From contig NZ_JAOARI010000007.1 of the NCBI RefSeq assembly GCF_025210605.1, positions 1 through 35,840 on the forward strand: DNA of 35,840 nt. Reading direction: 5' to 3'. The stretch is from Halodesulfovibrio sp. GTDB lineage: Bacteria > Desulfobacterota > Desulfovibrionia > Desulfovibrionales > Desulfovibrionaceae. The position numbers and the translations under genes are program-made. Position 1 is the stretch's first letter, and the number at the start of each line of letters is the position of its first letter. Under the pieces are notes generated by a model. It saw only the letters and a list, made by a program, of their open reading frames with translations, did not search any database and had not been told where the DNA came from. Below are positions 27,210 to 35,691 of the stretch, one piece after another.

Positions 27210-28568
27210 ATGAGAGGTTTGCGTTTTATAGCCGTTATTAGCCTGTTTGCGGCGTTTTTTGTAGTTTTGCAAACAATCACATTACCTGCTGAAGAAAAAT
27301 CGCCCATACAGACCTCTCAAAATGCGGAAAATTCCAAAATTACGATTGTACAATTTTCAATTGAAGGTGGGATTGGACCCGCGCAGGCAGAATTGACAGA
27401 AAATGTTTTGAAAGAGGCTGGCTCGATTGGAGCACAGTTTGTGGTTCTGCAATTGGACACTCCAGGTGGGCTTGTTTCCTCTATGCGAGAAATTGTAAAA
27501 ACAATGCTCAACTCATCTATTCCCGTTTTGGTGTGGGTTGGGCCAAGAGGTTCCCGTGCTGCAAGTGCAGGTGTATTTCTTGTAGCTGCCTCAGCATTTG
27601 CAGGAATGGCTCCGCAGACAACTATGGGGGCTGCATCTCCTGTTGGAGCAGGTGGAAAAAATATTGATCCGACAATGAGTAAAAAAGTTATAAACGACCT
27701 TGTTAGTCTTGTTCGTTCCGTTGCTGCGCGGCATGACAGAAATTTGAATTGGTACGAAGATGCTGTTCGCAACAGCACGACGATCAATAGTGAAAGAGCT
27801 GCAACGGCGCGTGTTGTCGAAGTGGTTGCACCGTCCGTGGAAGACTTTCTTGTTCAGGCAGGCAAACATGGCATAAAAACTCTGGATGGAACGGTTCACT
27901 TTTCTGAGTCGCAATTGCAAATTGTTCGATACGAGCCGACGTTTCGGTACAAAGTGTTATCGTGGCTGATTGATCCGCAAATTGCCTACTTGCTTTTACT
28001 TGCAGGTGTGGCGTGTCTTTTCATTGAATTTACCCATGCCGGAGCGATTATACCGGGGGTTGTGGGCGCGTTAGCGTTATTACTTGGCGCATATGCAATG
28101 TCTATTCTTCCAACAAATATTGCCGGTCTGCTTCTTATTCTCTTCAGTATTGTTCTCTTTGCTCTGGAAATAAATATTACTAGCTACGGATTGCTTTCTC
28201 TTGGGGGAGTGGCGGCATTGTTAATTGGCTCGCTCATTTTGTTTCCCGAAGAGGGTGGGCATATGGCGTTACCAATCTCTTTAGTTCTGGGAACCACAGG
28301 TGCTATTGCATCGATCATGGGTGGTGCTGCTTTTTTAGCAGCCAAAGCTATGCGCAAAAAACCTGCAAGCGGGATCGAAGCCATGATTGGAACCACAGCA
28401 GAGGTTCTTTCGTGGGATGGCAAAGAAGGCAGAGTGTTTGCCTACGGAACATTATGGTCAGCAAAAATAGATTCGGAAAAGTATCCTGATGGCGTTGAGT
28501 TAGAAAAGGGAGCAAAAGTTACCGTGAAGGCTATCGAAGGGCTTACGGTAATAATCGATAAAGAATGA
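27210..28568 (+). CDS. NfeD-family membrane serine protease (ClpP-class)
   Basis: This 452-residue protein starts at ATG 27210 with GGGAGGTGAAA upstream (a GTG at 27192 is in frame but would place the ribosome-binding site inside the gene). After a signal/anchor helix (about 5-24) comes a ClpP-like protease domain with the catalytic serine in SRAASAG (S119) and a candidate Lys in TMSKKV (K158 or K159), matching the Ser-Lys dyad of the STOPP protease family. Four hydrophobic helices (about 245-375) and a C-terminal OB-type NfeD domain (about 390-452) follow. It precedes a slipin gene by 64 bp. This protease/stomatin pair is a recurrent membrane-quality-control unit, and some such proteases cleave slipin. 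Confidence 0.92.
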   Translation: MRGLRFIAVISLFAAFFVVLQTITLPAEEKSPIQTSQNAENSKITIVQFSIEGGIGPAQAELTENVLKEAGSIGAQFVVLQLDTPGGLVSSMREIVKTMLNSSIPVLVWVGPRGSRAASAGVFLVAASAFAGMAPQTTMGAASPVGAGGKNIDPTMSKKVINDLVSLVRSVAARHDRNLNWYEDAVRNSTTINSERAATARVVEVVAPSVEDFLVQAGKHGIKTLDGTVHFSESQLQIVRYEPTFRYKVLSWLIDPQIAYLLLLAGVACLFIEFTHAGAIIPGVVGALALLLGAYAMSILPTNIAGLLLILFSIVLFALEINITSYGLLSLGGVAALLIGSLILFPEEGGHMALPISLVLGTTGAIASIMGGAAFLAAKAMRKKPASGIEAMIGTTAEVLSWDGKEGRVFAYGTLWSAKIDSEKYPDGVELEKGAKVTVKAIEGLTVIIDKE

Positions 28569-28632
28569 ATGGTACAAGGATACCTTCCAGCAACTTTGAA
28601 TAGTCAAACCTGAAAATATATCGGGAGCAAGT

Positions 28633-29394
28633 ATGTATACAATTTCGGCGGTACTTGGCGTTGTGGTTGTCTTTTTAGTCTTAGCTATCCGTATCTTGAA
28701 CGAGTATGAAAGGGCGGTCGTGTTTCGCCTTGGGCGTGTTTTGGATTCTAAAGGGCCGGGGCTTATCATCCTCATTCCTGTTATAGATCGCATGATTCGA
28801 GTTTCCATGCGGGTGCTGACTTTGGATGTTCCATCGCAGGATGTCATTACGCGTGATAACGTATCTGTTCAGGTTAGTGCTGTTGTCTATTTTAAGGTTG
28901 TGGAGCCGACCAAATCCATCATTGAAGTAGAAGATTTTTTATTCGCAACCTCACAGCTTGCGCAGACAACACTGCGTAGTGTGTGTGGTGGAGCAGAGCT
29001 TGATGAGCTTTTGGCGCACCGTGAGAAAATGAATATGCAGATTCAAGATTTGCTCGATAAGCAGACAGCTCCGTGGGGAATTAAAGTAAATTCAGTTGAG
29101 CTGAAACATATCGATTTGCCGCAGGAAATGCAGCGCGCTATGGCAAAACAGGCTGAAGCGGAACGCGAGCGCAGGGCTAAAGTTATTAATGCTGAAGGTG
29201 AATATCAGGCTGCGACGAAGCTGTCTGAAGCTGCGGAAATTATCGCCCGTCATCCACAAGCATTGCAATTGCGATACCTGCAAACTATGCAGGAAATGTC
29301 CGGTAATGCTGGCTCAACTCTGATTCCAATACCACTAGACATAGTGACTAAACTCATGCCACAAAAAGGCGTTGAAAAAACAGATGATACTTAA
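28633..29394 (+). CDS. Slipin, SPFH/stomatin family membrane protein
   Basis: This 253-residue protein has an N-terminal transmembrane segment (about residues 2-22) and the SPFH opening [25 protein letters not shown]. The stomatin-type stretch [33 protein letters not shown] and the coiled-coil region rich in [28 protein letters not shown] are intact. Slipins form oligomeric scaffolds on the inner membrane and partner with NfeD proteases, encoded here just upstream. The ribosome-binding site is GGGAGC. The role in this organism is inferred from the pair. Confidence 0.93.
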   Translation: MYTISAVLGVVVVFLVLAIRILNEYERAVVFRLGRVLDSKGPGLIILIPVIDRMIRVSMRVLTLDVPSQDVITRDNVSVQVSAVVYFKVVEPTKSIIEVEDFLFATSQLAQTTLRSVCGGAELDELLAHREKMNMQIQDLLDKQTAPWGIKVNSVELKHIDLPQEMQRAMAKQAEAERERRAKVINAEGEYQAATKLSEAAEIIARHPQALQLRYLQTMQEMSGNAGSTLIPIPLDIVTKLMPQKGVEKTDDT

Positions 29395-29466
29395 TTCCGA
29401 GGTATCGGTATACAGACCGGCAGCTCGGATTACATACACTTTCACTGCACCTTCAGGAGCTTTTGA

Positions 29467-30474
29467 ATGCATATTCTTGTAACGGGAGCTGCCGGTTTTA
29501 TCGGCTCCGCCCTTTCCCAGCGTTTTTTATCCGCAGGTCACACTGTGGTTGGTCTTGATAACTTGAATGACTACTACAGCGTTCAATTGAAAAAAGATCG
29601 TCTTGCACCGCTTGTTGCTAATCCAAATTTCCGCCACGCCAACTTTGATCTTGCAGATCGTGAATCCATGCGCGAAATGTTTGCTACCGAACAGTTCACA
29701 CATGTTGTGAACCTCGCAGGTCAGGCAGGCGTTCGATACTCTATCGAAAATCCAGATTCCTATGTAGACGCAAACCTTGTTGGCTTCGGCAACATTCTTG
29801 AAGGCTGTCGTCATAACGGCGTGAAGCATCTGGTGTATGCATCCTCAAGCTCTGTATATGGGTTGAACACAAATATGCCGTTTGATACTCACAAAGCGGT
29901 TAACCATCCTGTCAGCCTTTACGCTGCAAGTAAAAAAGCGAACGAGCTTATGGCGCATACTTACAGTCACCTGTACGGTCTGCCAACAACAGGACTTCGC
30001 TTCTTCACAGTATACGGCCCGTGGGGACGTCCTGATATGGCGCTTTTCCTCTTCACAAAAGCAATTTTGGAAGGCAAGCCGATCAACGTATTCAACCACG
30101 GAAAAATGAAACGCGACTTTACCTATATCGACGATATCGTAGAAGGTGTAGTGCGCGTTACCAACAAAACACCAGAGCCAAACCCAGATTGGGACAGCAA
30201 CAACCCTGACCCAGCTTCCAGTTCTGCGCCATACCGTGTCTACAACATCGGTAACAACAATTGTGTTGAGCTTGGTCGCTTCATTGAAGTGCTCGAAGAA
30301 AAGCTCGGTAAAAAAGCTATCAAGAACATGATGGAGATGCAGCCGGGTGACGTTGCTGCAACCTACGCAAACGTAGATGACTTGATGAACGATGTGGGCT
30401 TCAGACCAGATACCTCCATTGAAAAAGGCATCGGTGCATTTGTTGATTGGTATCGCGGATACTACAACGTATAG
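29467..30474 (+). CDS. NAD-dependent epimerase, UDP-glucuronate 4-epimerase type
   Basis: This 335-residue short-chain dehydrogenase acts on nucleotide sugars for polysaccharide or LPS synthesis. The Rossmann motif TGAAGFIGSAL lies at residues 6-16, the catalytic Ser/Thr region in SSSSVYG (about 126-132), and the YxxxK dyad in YAASKK (about 152-157). RFFTVYGPWGRPDMALF and KRDFTYIDDIVEGV are characteristic of UDP-glucuronate 4-epimerases. A 72-bp gap with CAGGAGC separates it from the slipin gene. A perfect parS follows seven bases after its stop, and a terminator follows that. Confidence 0.92.
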   Translation: MHILVTGAAGFIGSALSQRFLSAGHTVVGLDNLNDYYSVQLKKDRLAPLVANPNFRHANFDLADRESMREMFATEQFTHVVNLAGQAGVRYSIENPDSYVDANLVGFGNILEGCRHNGVKHLVYASSSSVYGLNTNMPFDTHKAVNHPVSLYAASKKANELMAHTYSHLYGLPTTGLRFFTVYGPWGRPDMALFLFTKAILEGKPINVFNHGKMKRDFTYIDDIVEGVVRVTNKTPEPNPDWDSNNPDPASSSAPYRVYNIGNNNCVELGRFIEVLEEKLGKKAIKNMMEMQPGDVAATYANVDDLMNDVGFRPDTSIEKGIGAFVDWYRGYYNV

Positions 30475-30480
30475 TTTTTG

Positions 30481-30494
30481 GTTTCACGTGAAAC
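30481..30494. promoter_or_regulatory. parS centromere site (perfect)
   Basis: GTTTCACGTGAAAC is the full 14-bp ParB-binding palindrome of chromosomal partition systems, seven bases beyond the epimerase stop and just before its terminator. Confidence 0.9.
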
Positions 30495-30501
30495 AACAGA
30501 A

Positions 30502-30530
30502 AGGCTCTCTTTTGAGAGCCTTTTTTTATG
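30502..30530 (+). terminator. Rho-independent terminator after the epimerase gene
   Basis: AAGGCTCTC (about 30502-30510) pairs with GAGAGCCTT (about 30514-30522) across a TTTT-type loop and is followed by a T run. It probably ends the NfeD-slipin-epimerase transcription unit. Confidence 0.85.
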
Positions 30531-30999
30531 GCGAGTTATCTGATTGGTTCTGATGGTAAATGTAATGTTTTTTTGTCTCCGACGGGCAGGGGATTTCAAA
30601 CCCCCTGCACCCCCTATTAGGCGATGAGTACTCTTTTTTTATATACTTCTCGGCTTCAAGATAGTTGTTTTTGAGAGGGGGGGGGAATATTCAGGTACAG
30701 GGAAGGATAAATAACTCAGGTGAGATTACCTATGTGCTTATGGTTGGAGGCACGTTATTGTCGTTTTTTGGGTAGTTATGTTTTTTGTGTAACTTCAATA
30801 ATCTTTTTTAATGTTATATACGAAGCTCAAAAAAAATTTGTAAAATTTTCGTGGCGCTAGAAGCTGTAAGTACAGACGGGCTAGGCTCGCCTAATGGGGG
30901 ATCAAGGGGTTTCAAATCCCTTGCCCGTCGGAGACAAAAAAGAAAATAGCAACAGAAAAGCAAAAATAAAAATGAAATGAACGCAAGAGAAAGGCTGCC

Positions 31000-31013
31000 G
31001 TTTCACGTGAAAC
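31000..31013. promoter_or_regulatory. parS centromere site (perfect)
   Basis: The second GTTTCACGTGAAAC palindrome lies 266 bp upstream of the parA start. Confidence 0.9.
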
Positions 31014-31207
31014 ATGACGCATAAAAACTAACGATAGTTTCTAATTAGGTAACTTTGCGACTTCGAGTATAACGGATAAGGGATGTATTTTTTACCATGC
31101 AAAGTTCATTGCTTTGTGTTGACATAATCACAGTATATTAACTAGCAATGGAAAAGTTACTCTGCAACGCTGTAGTTAGAGAGGGTAGGACAGGATAATT
31201 TTAGTAT

Positions 31208-31221
31208 GTTTCACGCGAAAC
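31208..31221. promoter_or_regulatory. parS-like site at the parA leader
   Basis: GTTTCACGCGAAAC differs from the palindrome by one central base, a variant ParB often tolerates. It lies 45 bp before the parA start codon, where ParB binding could also influence parA expression. Confidence 0.75.
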
Positions 31222-31265
31222 ATTTTCATGCATTATCCTACTTCAACTGTACAAGAGAGGTTCAT

Positions 31266-32045
31266 GTGGCACGGATTATTGCTGTAGCTAACCAAAAAGG
31301 TGGTGTGGGTAAAACTACGTCATCTGTAAACTTAGCAGCGTCTTTGGCTGTAATGGAGAAGCGAGTTCTTCTTGTCGACTGTGACCCGCAGGCAAACGCA
31401 ACAAGCGGCATCGGTCTTGATGTAGAGAACTTGTCCAGCAATTTATACCGCACTTTTTTTACGCCAGAAAAAACACTGCATGCAATTTACCCTACAGATA
31501 TGCCGTATCTTTCTGTGCTACCGGCATCCACTGATCTTGTTGCTGTTGAACTTGAGCTTGTAGATAAGATGGGGCGTGAATATTATTTGCAGGATGTCTT
31601 GAAAAATGTGGCATCCCGATTTGACTATATCATTATAGACTGCCCACCTTCTCTTGGCTTGATTACACTGAATGCTCTATGCGCAGCTCAGGAAGTTCTC
31701 ATCCCGCTTCAGTGTGAATTTTATGCGCTGGAAGGGATTGTAAAACTATTGCAAACATACGAGCAGGTAAAAAAACGCCTCAACACAGATTTATCGTTGC
31801 TGGGTGTTGTGCTTACTATGTTTGACAAACGGAATAGACTTTCTACTCAGGTAAAAAATGAAGTAGAGCGTTGCTTTCCTGAGCATATATTCGAAACGAT
31901 TATTCCCCGAAATGTGCGCCTTTCTGAAGCGCCGAGTTTTGGAAAATCAATTATTCACTACGATATAAAATCAAAAGGCGCAGCAGCATACCTTGCACTT
32001 GCTAAGGAAGTTGCAATGCGGAATGCCTCTGCGCCTATGAGATAA
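31266..32045 (+). CDS. parA: Chromosome-partitioning ATPase ParA (Soj)
   Basis: This 259-residue ParA/MinD-family ATPase segregates origin regions together with ParB and parS. The deviant Walker A motif NQKGGVGKTT occupies about residues 8-17, switch II is in IIIDCPPSLGLIT, and the C-terminal NVRLSEAPSFGKSI is typical of Soj. I chose GTG 31266 because GAGAGG lies 5 nt upstream and the protein then begins VARIIAVANQKGG. A longer frame starting at 31206 would run through the parS site and adds a non-conserved 20-residue leader. It is upstream of parB, with an opposite-strand gene in between. Confidence 0.94.
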   Translation: MARIIAVANQKGGVGKTTSSVNLAASLAVMEKRVLLVDCDPQANATSGIGLDVENLSSNLYRTFFTPEKTLHAIYPTDMPYLSVLPASTDLVAVELELVDKMGREYYLQDVLKNVASRFDYIIIDCPPSLGLITLNALCAAQEVLIPLQCEFYALEGIVKLLQTYEQVKKRLNTDLSLLGVVLTMFDKRNRLSTQVKNEVERCFPEHIFETIIPRNVRLSEAPSFGKSIIHYDIKSKGAAAYLALAKEVAMRNASAPMR

Positions 32046-32059
32046 TTTTGGTGATGTAG

Positions 32060-32500
32060 CTATTCTGGATAGATGCATTCCGGTTCGCAAGATTCGCCGG
32101 AATGTGTTGTAGCTTCGAAACAGATGTGATCTTTAAAATGCTTTTTGCGTACGGTTCCACCACATTTTTCACAGTGGAATACAAGCAGACCGCTTAAAGA
32201 AGCGTTTGTAAGATGGAAGATTCTTGGGCTGTCTTCTTCCCAGTTCTCTGACTCAGCACCGCATGCTTTGCATGAAACTTTGGCATTGAACGGGTACTTA
32301 AAGTCCCAATAATCTTTAAACATCTGCCAGTCTTCAATAGGTTCTTGATTAATCTCAGAAGTATCTTTTCCCTGAGCCTGATCAAGAATCTTTGATATTT
32401 TTTTACCCGCTTTTGCCCAAATTTCAGGGCTTAGCAATACGCCGTGCAGGTTACCTTCACGGTCGTACAATGGCTTTACATGGTTTTCATATTCAGACAT
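32060..32500 (-). CDS. Zinc-ribbon-type hypothetical protein between parA and parB
   Basis: This 146-residue protein is encoded on the opposite strand in the 540-bp parA-parB gap, starting at ATG 32500 behind a clean GGAGGCTGAA (the in-frame ATG at 32512 lacks a site). Residues 1-75 look helical and acidic (YDREGNLHGVLLSPEIWAKAG). Then follow paired CxxC motifs: SCKACGAES and FHCEKCGG, about 40 residues apart, fitting a zinc-ribbon pair. The C-terminus has further cysteines (HICFEATTHSGESCEPECIYPE). No known domain is recognised. Its stop lies 14 bp from the parA stop, so the two genes converge. Whether it acts in partitioning is unknown. Confidence 0.8.
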   Translation of the reverse strand: MSEYENHVKPLYDREGNLHGVLLSPEIWAKAGKKISKILDQAQGKDTSEINQEPIEDWQMFKDYWDFKYPFNAKVSCKACGAESENWEEDSPRIFHLTNASLSGLLVFHCEKCGGTVRKKHFKDHICFEATTHSGESCEPECIYPE

Positions 32501-32584
32501 TTCAGCCTCCATAACGTGCCGATTATTTGTGAGTGTGAATATCCAAGAGTCATGTTCTAAAGACAGATTGTCAAGGAGATATAT

Positions 32585-33478
32585 ATGGCAGGCGCACAGA
32601 GAGGTCTCGGGCGTGGATTGGATGCACTGTTTAAAAATACAGATGCTGTTGAAGAAGTAGAAAAACCGAACACTCTTCCTTTGCGGCTTTTACAGGCAAA
32701 TCCGGGGCAGCCTCGTAAAACGTTTGATGATGATGCACTGGAAGAACTGGCTACTTCAATCCACGAAAAAGGCGTACTCCAGCCTTTGCTTGTTCGACCA
32801 ATCGTCGCTAACGGGCAGAATGTATATGAAATTGTAGCGGGCGAACGTAGATTTAGAGCAAGCCAGCTGGCAGGTATTCGTGAGGTTCCGGTTGTTATTC
32901 GAGAACTGGATGACATGGAAACGCTGGCAATTGCGTTGATCGAAAACTTACAGCGTGAAGATTTGACCCCGCTCGAAGAAGCAAAAGGTCTTCAGGAGTT
33001 GAAAGAACAGTTCAGTCTTTCGCAAGAAGAACTGGCAAAGCAGGTTGGAAAGAGCCGTTCTGCAATTGCAAACACATTGCGCTTGTTACAGCTTCCTGAT
33101 GTTGCTCAGGACGCACTTTCAAACGGTACTATTACAGCTGGGCACGCCAGAGCTATTCTTGCTGTCGATGAAGTTGCCCGAATCGATTTTCTTGGTATCA
33201 TAGTTTCGCAAATGTTGACGGTGCGCGAGGCAGAAGCTCTTGCAGCGTCTTGGAAACAGCATAAACGTTTTGTCACTCCCGAAGAGGCAAAAAAAGAAAA
33301 AATAAAAACAGAAAAACCTGCTGCGTTGAAAGAATTTCAAACACAGCTGAGTTCGCTTTTTGCCAGCAAAGTAACCATGAGCGGTACTGAGCAGAAAGGA
33401 AAAGTGACGCTGGCGTACAGTTCGGAAGAAGAGCTGCGCACGTTACTCAGCAAATTGGGAATTGAGCAAGCCGGTTAA
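32585..33478 (+). CDS. parB: Chromosome-partitioning protein ParB (Spo0J)
   Basis: This 297-residue CTP-dependent DNA clamp loads at parS and recruits ParA. The N-terminus has the ParA-stimulating basic stretch QRGLGRGLDALF. The ParB/Srx CTPase domain shows PRKTFDDDALEELATSI, the C-box GERRFRAS (86-93) and ENLQREDL (120-127). A helix-turn-helix domain (about 145-175, LSQEELAKQVGKSRSAIANTLRLLQLP) recognises parS. A Lys-rich linker leads to the C-terminal dimer domain. The ribosome-binding site AAGGAGATA is strong. The promoter presumably lies in the 84-bp gap shared with the divergent zinc-ribbon gene. Confidence 0.95.
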   Translation: MAGAQRGLGRGLDALFKNTDAVEEVEKPNTLPLRLLQANPGQPRKTFDDDALEELATSIHEKGVLQPLLVRPIVANGQNVYEIVAGERRFRASQLAGIREVPVVIRELDDMETLAIALIENLQREDLTPLEEAKGLQELKEQFSLSQEELAKQVGKSRSAIANTLRLLQLPDVAQDALSNGTITAGHARAILAVDEVARIDFLGIIVSQMLTVREAEALAASWKQHKRFVTPEEAKKEKIKTEKPAALKEFQTQLSSLFASKVTMSGTEQKGKVTLAYSSEEELRTLLSKLGIEQAG

Positions 33479-33558
33479 TGCTACATGTCTATCACGCATC
33501 AGTGATGTGCTGATTTGGCTGACCTCGTAGCGTTATTATTCTGAGGATAACATTATAT

Positions 33559-34572
33559 ATGGTAAATAAATATACACTTGCAGAACGTGTTCACTGCTTT
33601 GCCGATTCTAAAGTTCTTATTATCGGTGACATCATGATAGATGAATATTTGATGGGCAGTGCGGACCGGATTTCTCCAGAGGCTCCAGTGCCGGTTGTTC
33701 ATGTGAGTAGTGACAGGCATGTGTTGGGCGGAGCTGGTAACGTAGCCAAAAACGTTCGCACGCTTGGTGGTGTTCCTAAAATTATTACAGTTTCCGGTAC
33801 TGGAATGGGTGCAGATTTGTTGAATGCTCTGTTAGATTCTGAAGGAATCGAGCACGACATTCAACAGATTGGAACTCGCAAGACAACACGGAAAACACGT
33901 ATTCTTGCCAGTAACCAACAGATGATTCGTATCGACCGAGAAGATACAGCTACAATTCAGGGCGAAGCTCTCGATCAGCTTATGGTTCGAGTCGAAAATT
34001 GCATTTCTGAATATGAAGTAGTGATTGTGTCAGATTACGGTAAGGGCGTTGTTAGTAAGGAATTTATGGAACGCTTGAGTTTCTTGTGTGATGCACAGGA
34101 ACATCGTCCTAAAATTTTCGTAGATCCGAAAACGCCGAACTTTAGGCTTTATCAGAATGTATTTATCTTAACGCCAAATGCAAAAGAAACCAGTGAAGGG
34201 GCTAACCTTCCTGTGGGAACGCGTGAAGAAATTCTTGAAGCTGGTCGTGAAATATTCCGTCTTCTTGATTGTGATAAGCTTCTCACAACTCTCGGACCGC
34301 TGGGGATGGCTCTTTTTGATGACGAAGATACAGTCTGGCATGTGCCAACAATGGCGCAAGAAGTTTTCGATGTAACAGGCGCGGGTGATACCGTCATTGC
34401 TACAGCAGCGCTGGCTGTTGCTTCAGGTTGTTCTCTTATCGATTCTTGTGTGTTGGCAAACTACGCCGCAGGTGTCGTTGTGGGGCATGTAGGAGCCGCT
34501 TCTGTAACGCCGGATCAACTTATCGAAACCATTCAAAGCCTCCCATTACCACCAGTGGAAAAATGGACTTAG
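33559..34572 (+). CDS. rfaE1: D-glycero-beta-D-manno-heptose-7-phosphate kinase
   Basis: This 337-residue PfkB-family kinase phosphorylates heptose 7-phosphate at C1 in ADP-heptose synthesis for LPS inner core. It matches the kinase half of HldE: DIMIDEYLMGSADRISPEAPVPVV at the substrate-binding N-terminus, GGAGNVAKNVRTLGG, VSDYGKGVVS, and the ATP/anion-hole motif VTGAGDTVIATAALA (about 271-285). The nucleotidyltransferase half of bifunctional HldE is absent, so a separate rfaE2-like gene is expected elsewhere. Upstream is parB (gap 80 bp); a terminator follows at 34676-34707. LPS genes near the origin are common. Confidence 0.94.
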   Translation: MVNKYTLAERVHCFADSKVLIIGDIMIDEYLMGSADRISPEAPVPVVHVSSDRHVLGGAGNVAKNVRTLGGVPKIITVSGTGMGADLLNALLDSEGIEHDIQQIGTRKTTRKTRILASNQQMIRIDREDTATIQGEALDQLMVRVENCISEYEVVIVSDYGKGVVSKEFMERLSFLCDAQEHRPKIFVDPKTPNFRLYQNVFILTPNAKETSEGANLPVGTREEILEAGREIFRLLDCDKLLTTLGPLGMALFDDEDTVWHVPTMAQEVFDVTGAGDTVIATAALAVASGCSLIDSCVLANYAAGVVVGHVGAASVTPDQLIETIQSLPLPPVEKWT

Positions 34573-34675
34573 CTACCCGTTACGTGTACACTTATTGTTA
34601 TCAACAGATTGGGATATAAGTGTATCCATATCATTCAGTGTGCCCTATTTCTTGGTAGTCACAACAAGCATCATA

Positions 34676-34707
34676 AGGCCTGGAATCATACTCCGGGTCT
34701 TTTTTTC
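34676..34707 (+). terminator. Terminator after the heptose kinase gene
   Basis: AGGCCTGGA (34676-34684) pairs with TCCGGGTCT (34692-34700) over 9 bp with two G-U pairs and is followed by TTTTTT. It ends only 10 bp before the next start codon. Confidence 0.65.
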
Positions 34708-34716
34708 GGTACTTCG

Positions 34717-35181
34717 ATGAGCATAATTAGATTTCGACTCGTACTCATTCTCGTTCTGTGCATAACGATACTTTTTTCTGCTGGCTGTGCATCAATGACA
34801 AAGCTTAAAAGTTACAGTGCGAATGAACTATATAGAGGATATCTGGCAAAGGATGAGGTGATTCTCAAGCTGGATGGTAAAATTGTTTACGTTGAGGGCA
34901 AAATTACACGCATAGATCAAAGCAAGCTTAACGATATGTTCATTGAGCTTAATTCCCGTGTAATTGTCATTTTGCGAAAAGATGAGATCGTAAATATTTC
35001 TAAAATTGGACTGACAAACGGTGACACAATAACTGTTGTAGGCAACTTTGAGGGCGAGGGCGTCTTGTCGCAATGGTTAACAAATGCTAGCAACAAAGTT
35101 CTTGTGATAGAGCAAGCACAAATTGTAGATAAAGATTGCTGGTATGATTTGGAAAACTTCGAAAATCCTTTGTTTTTTTAG
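34717..35181 (+). CDS. Lipoprotein with OB-fold (tRNA_anti-like) domain
   Basis: This 154-residue protein starts at ATG 34717; a longer frame from 34609 would lie inside the terminator and lacks a site. The signal peptide (hydrophobic 6-20) ends in a lipobox SAGC (Cys about 24). The mature region matches the pattern of the OB-fold tRNA_anti-like family of envelope proteins: YSANELYRGYLAKDEVILKLDGKIVYVEGKI, then a VIVILRKDEI strand and GDTITVVGNFEGEG. The role of such lipoproteins is unknown. The gene starts just after the kinase terminator with no clear ribosome-binding site, so its transcription origin is unclear. A strong terminator follows at 35211. Confidence 0.78.
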   Translation: MSIIRFRLVLILVLCITILFSAGCASMTKLKSYSANELYRGYLAKDEVILKLDGKIVYVEGKITRIDQSKLNDMFIELNSRVIVILRKDEIVNISKIGLTNGDTITVVGNFEGEGVLSQWLTNASNKVLVIEQAQIVDKDCWYDLENFENPLFF

Positions 35182-35210
35182 TAAAACCAATTAGATAAGA
35201 TTGTTAATGA

Positions 35211-35245
35211 GAGCAACTGGCTGTGAGCTGGTTGCTCTTTTTTTA
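35211..35245 (+). terminator. Rho-independent terminator of the OB-fold lipoprotein gene
   Basis: GAGCAACTGGC (35211-35221) pairs with GCTGGTTGCTC (35227-35237) over 11 bp with two G-U pairs and a 5-nt loop, followed by eight Ts. Confidence 0.9.
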
Positions 35246-35288
35246 GCCTTCGGCGAGTCTCCGACAGGCAGGCGAATGAAGGTGGGGT

Positions 35289-35353
35289 GTCTCCGACGGG
35301 CAGGCGGGCGCCGCCCCCTGCACCCCCGCAAGGGGACGCGTCCCCTTGACCCC
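35289..35353. repeat. Type A repeat, inverted copy 5
   Basis: The reverse complement of the 65-bp type A block, it begins GTCTCCGACGGGCAGG and ends GGGGACGCGTCCCCTTGACCCC. The inner palindrome is GGGGACGCGTCCCC here. Confidence 0.88.
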
Positions 35354-35430
35354 AATTAGGTGAATTTTCTTTTATGTCAGGTGTTTGAATAGGTTTGCAG
35401 CAAGTGGGTTTATTCAAGGATGGGGCGAAC

Positions 35431-35471
35431 AATAAAGAAAGGGTGGAGTTTTTTACTCCATCTTTTTTTTT
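35431..35471. terminator. Type T terminator hairpin, inverted copy
   Basis: AAAGGGTGGAGT pairs with ACTCCATCTTT across a T loop, with a long T run on the plus strand. It lies between the inverted A and B elements. Confidence 0.65.
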
Positions 35472-35505
35472 GTATGAACATGCGCCCCCTGATTCTGATT
35501 TGATA

Positions 35506-35574
35506 TGCACCCCATTAGGTGGACAGGGTAAAAAAGCCTTACTAGGTTTATTTACTTCCACCTAATGGGGTGCA
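35506..35574. repeat. 18-bp perfect inverted repeat
   Basis: TGCACCCCATTAGGTGGA at 35506-35523 is exactly mirrored at 35557-35574, with 33 bp between. An inner GTAAA/TTTAC pair (35528-35532 with 35551-35555) extends it. The motif CCCCATTAGG also appears near type A repeats (CCCCAATTAGG at 35350-35360), so it may derive from their flank. Confidence 0.8.
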
Positions 35575-35691
35575 GACCAGTGCAGACCAATTAGGGGGGA
35601 TTTTTTTTTGAGGGGAACGAAGAGGGTTACCTCTTTTCGACAGTTTGTTTTGACGGTAACTGGGGGAGCTTGATTTTTTTGCCTAGTGCTT

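Larger units (their letters stand above)
30475..31265. other. Gene-free region upstream of parA
   Basis: No gene is visible over about 790 bp. It holds a perfect parS (30481-30494), a terminator (30502-30530), an inverted type A-related fragment (30575-30621), a degenerate type A fragment (30895-30935), a second perfect parS (31000-31013) and a one-mismatch parS (31208-31221). The stretch 31060-31200 probably carries the parA promoter; a TTGACA at 31119-31124 has no well-spaced -10 box. Confidence 0.7.

Noticed and set aside
30895..30935. tRNA-like GGTTTCAAATCCC segment
   Set aside because: It resembles a T-arm, but no acceptor or anticodon arms fold around it. It is part of a degenerate type A repeat.
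31119..31147. TTGACA box as the parA promoter
   Set aside because: The nearest TATATT is only 9 bp away and nothing TATAAT-like lies at 16-18 bp, so I did not call it a promoter.
35178..35561. A 127-codon minus-strand frame at the right end
   Set aside because: It translates the inverted type A and T elements and has no independent coding evidence.
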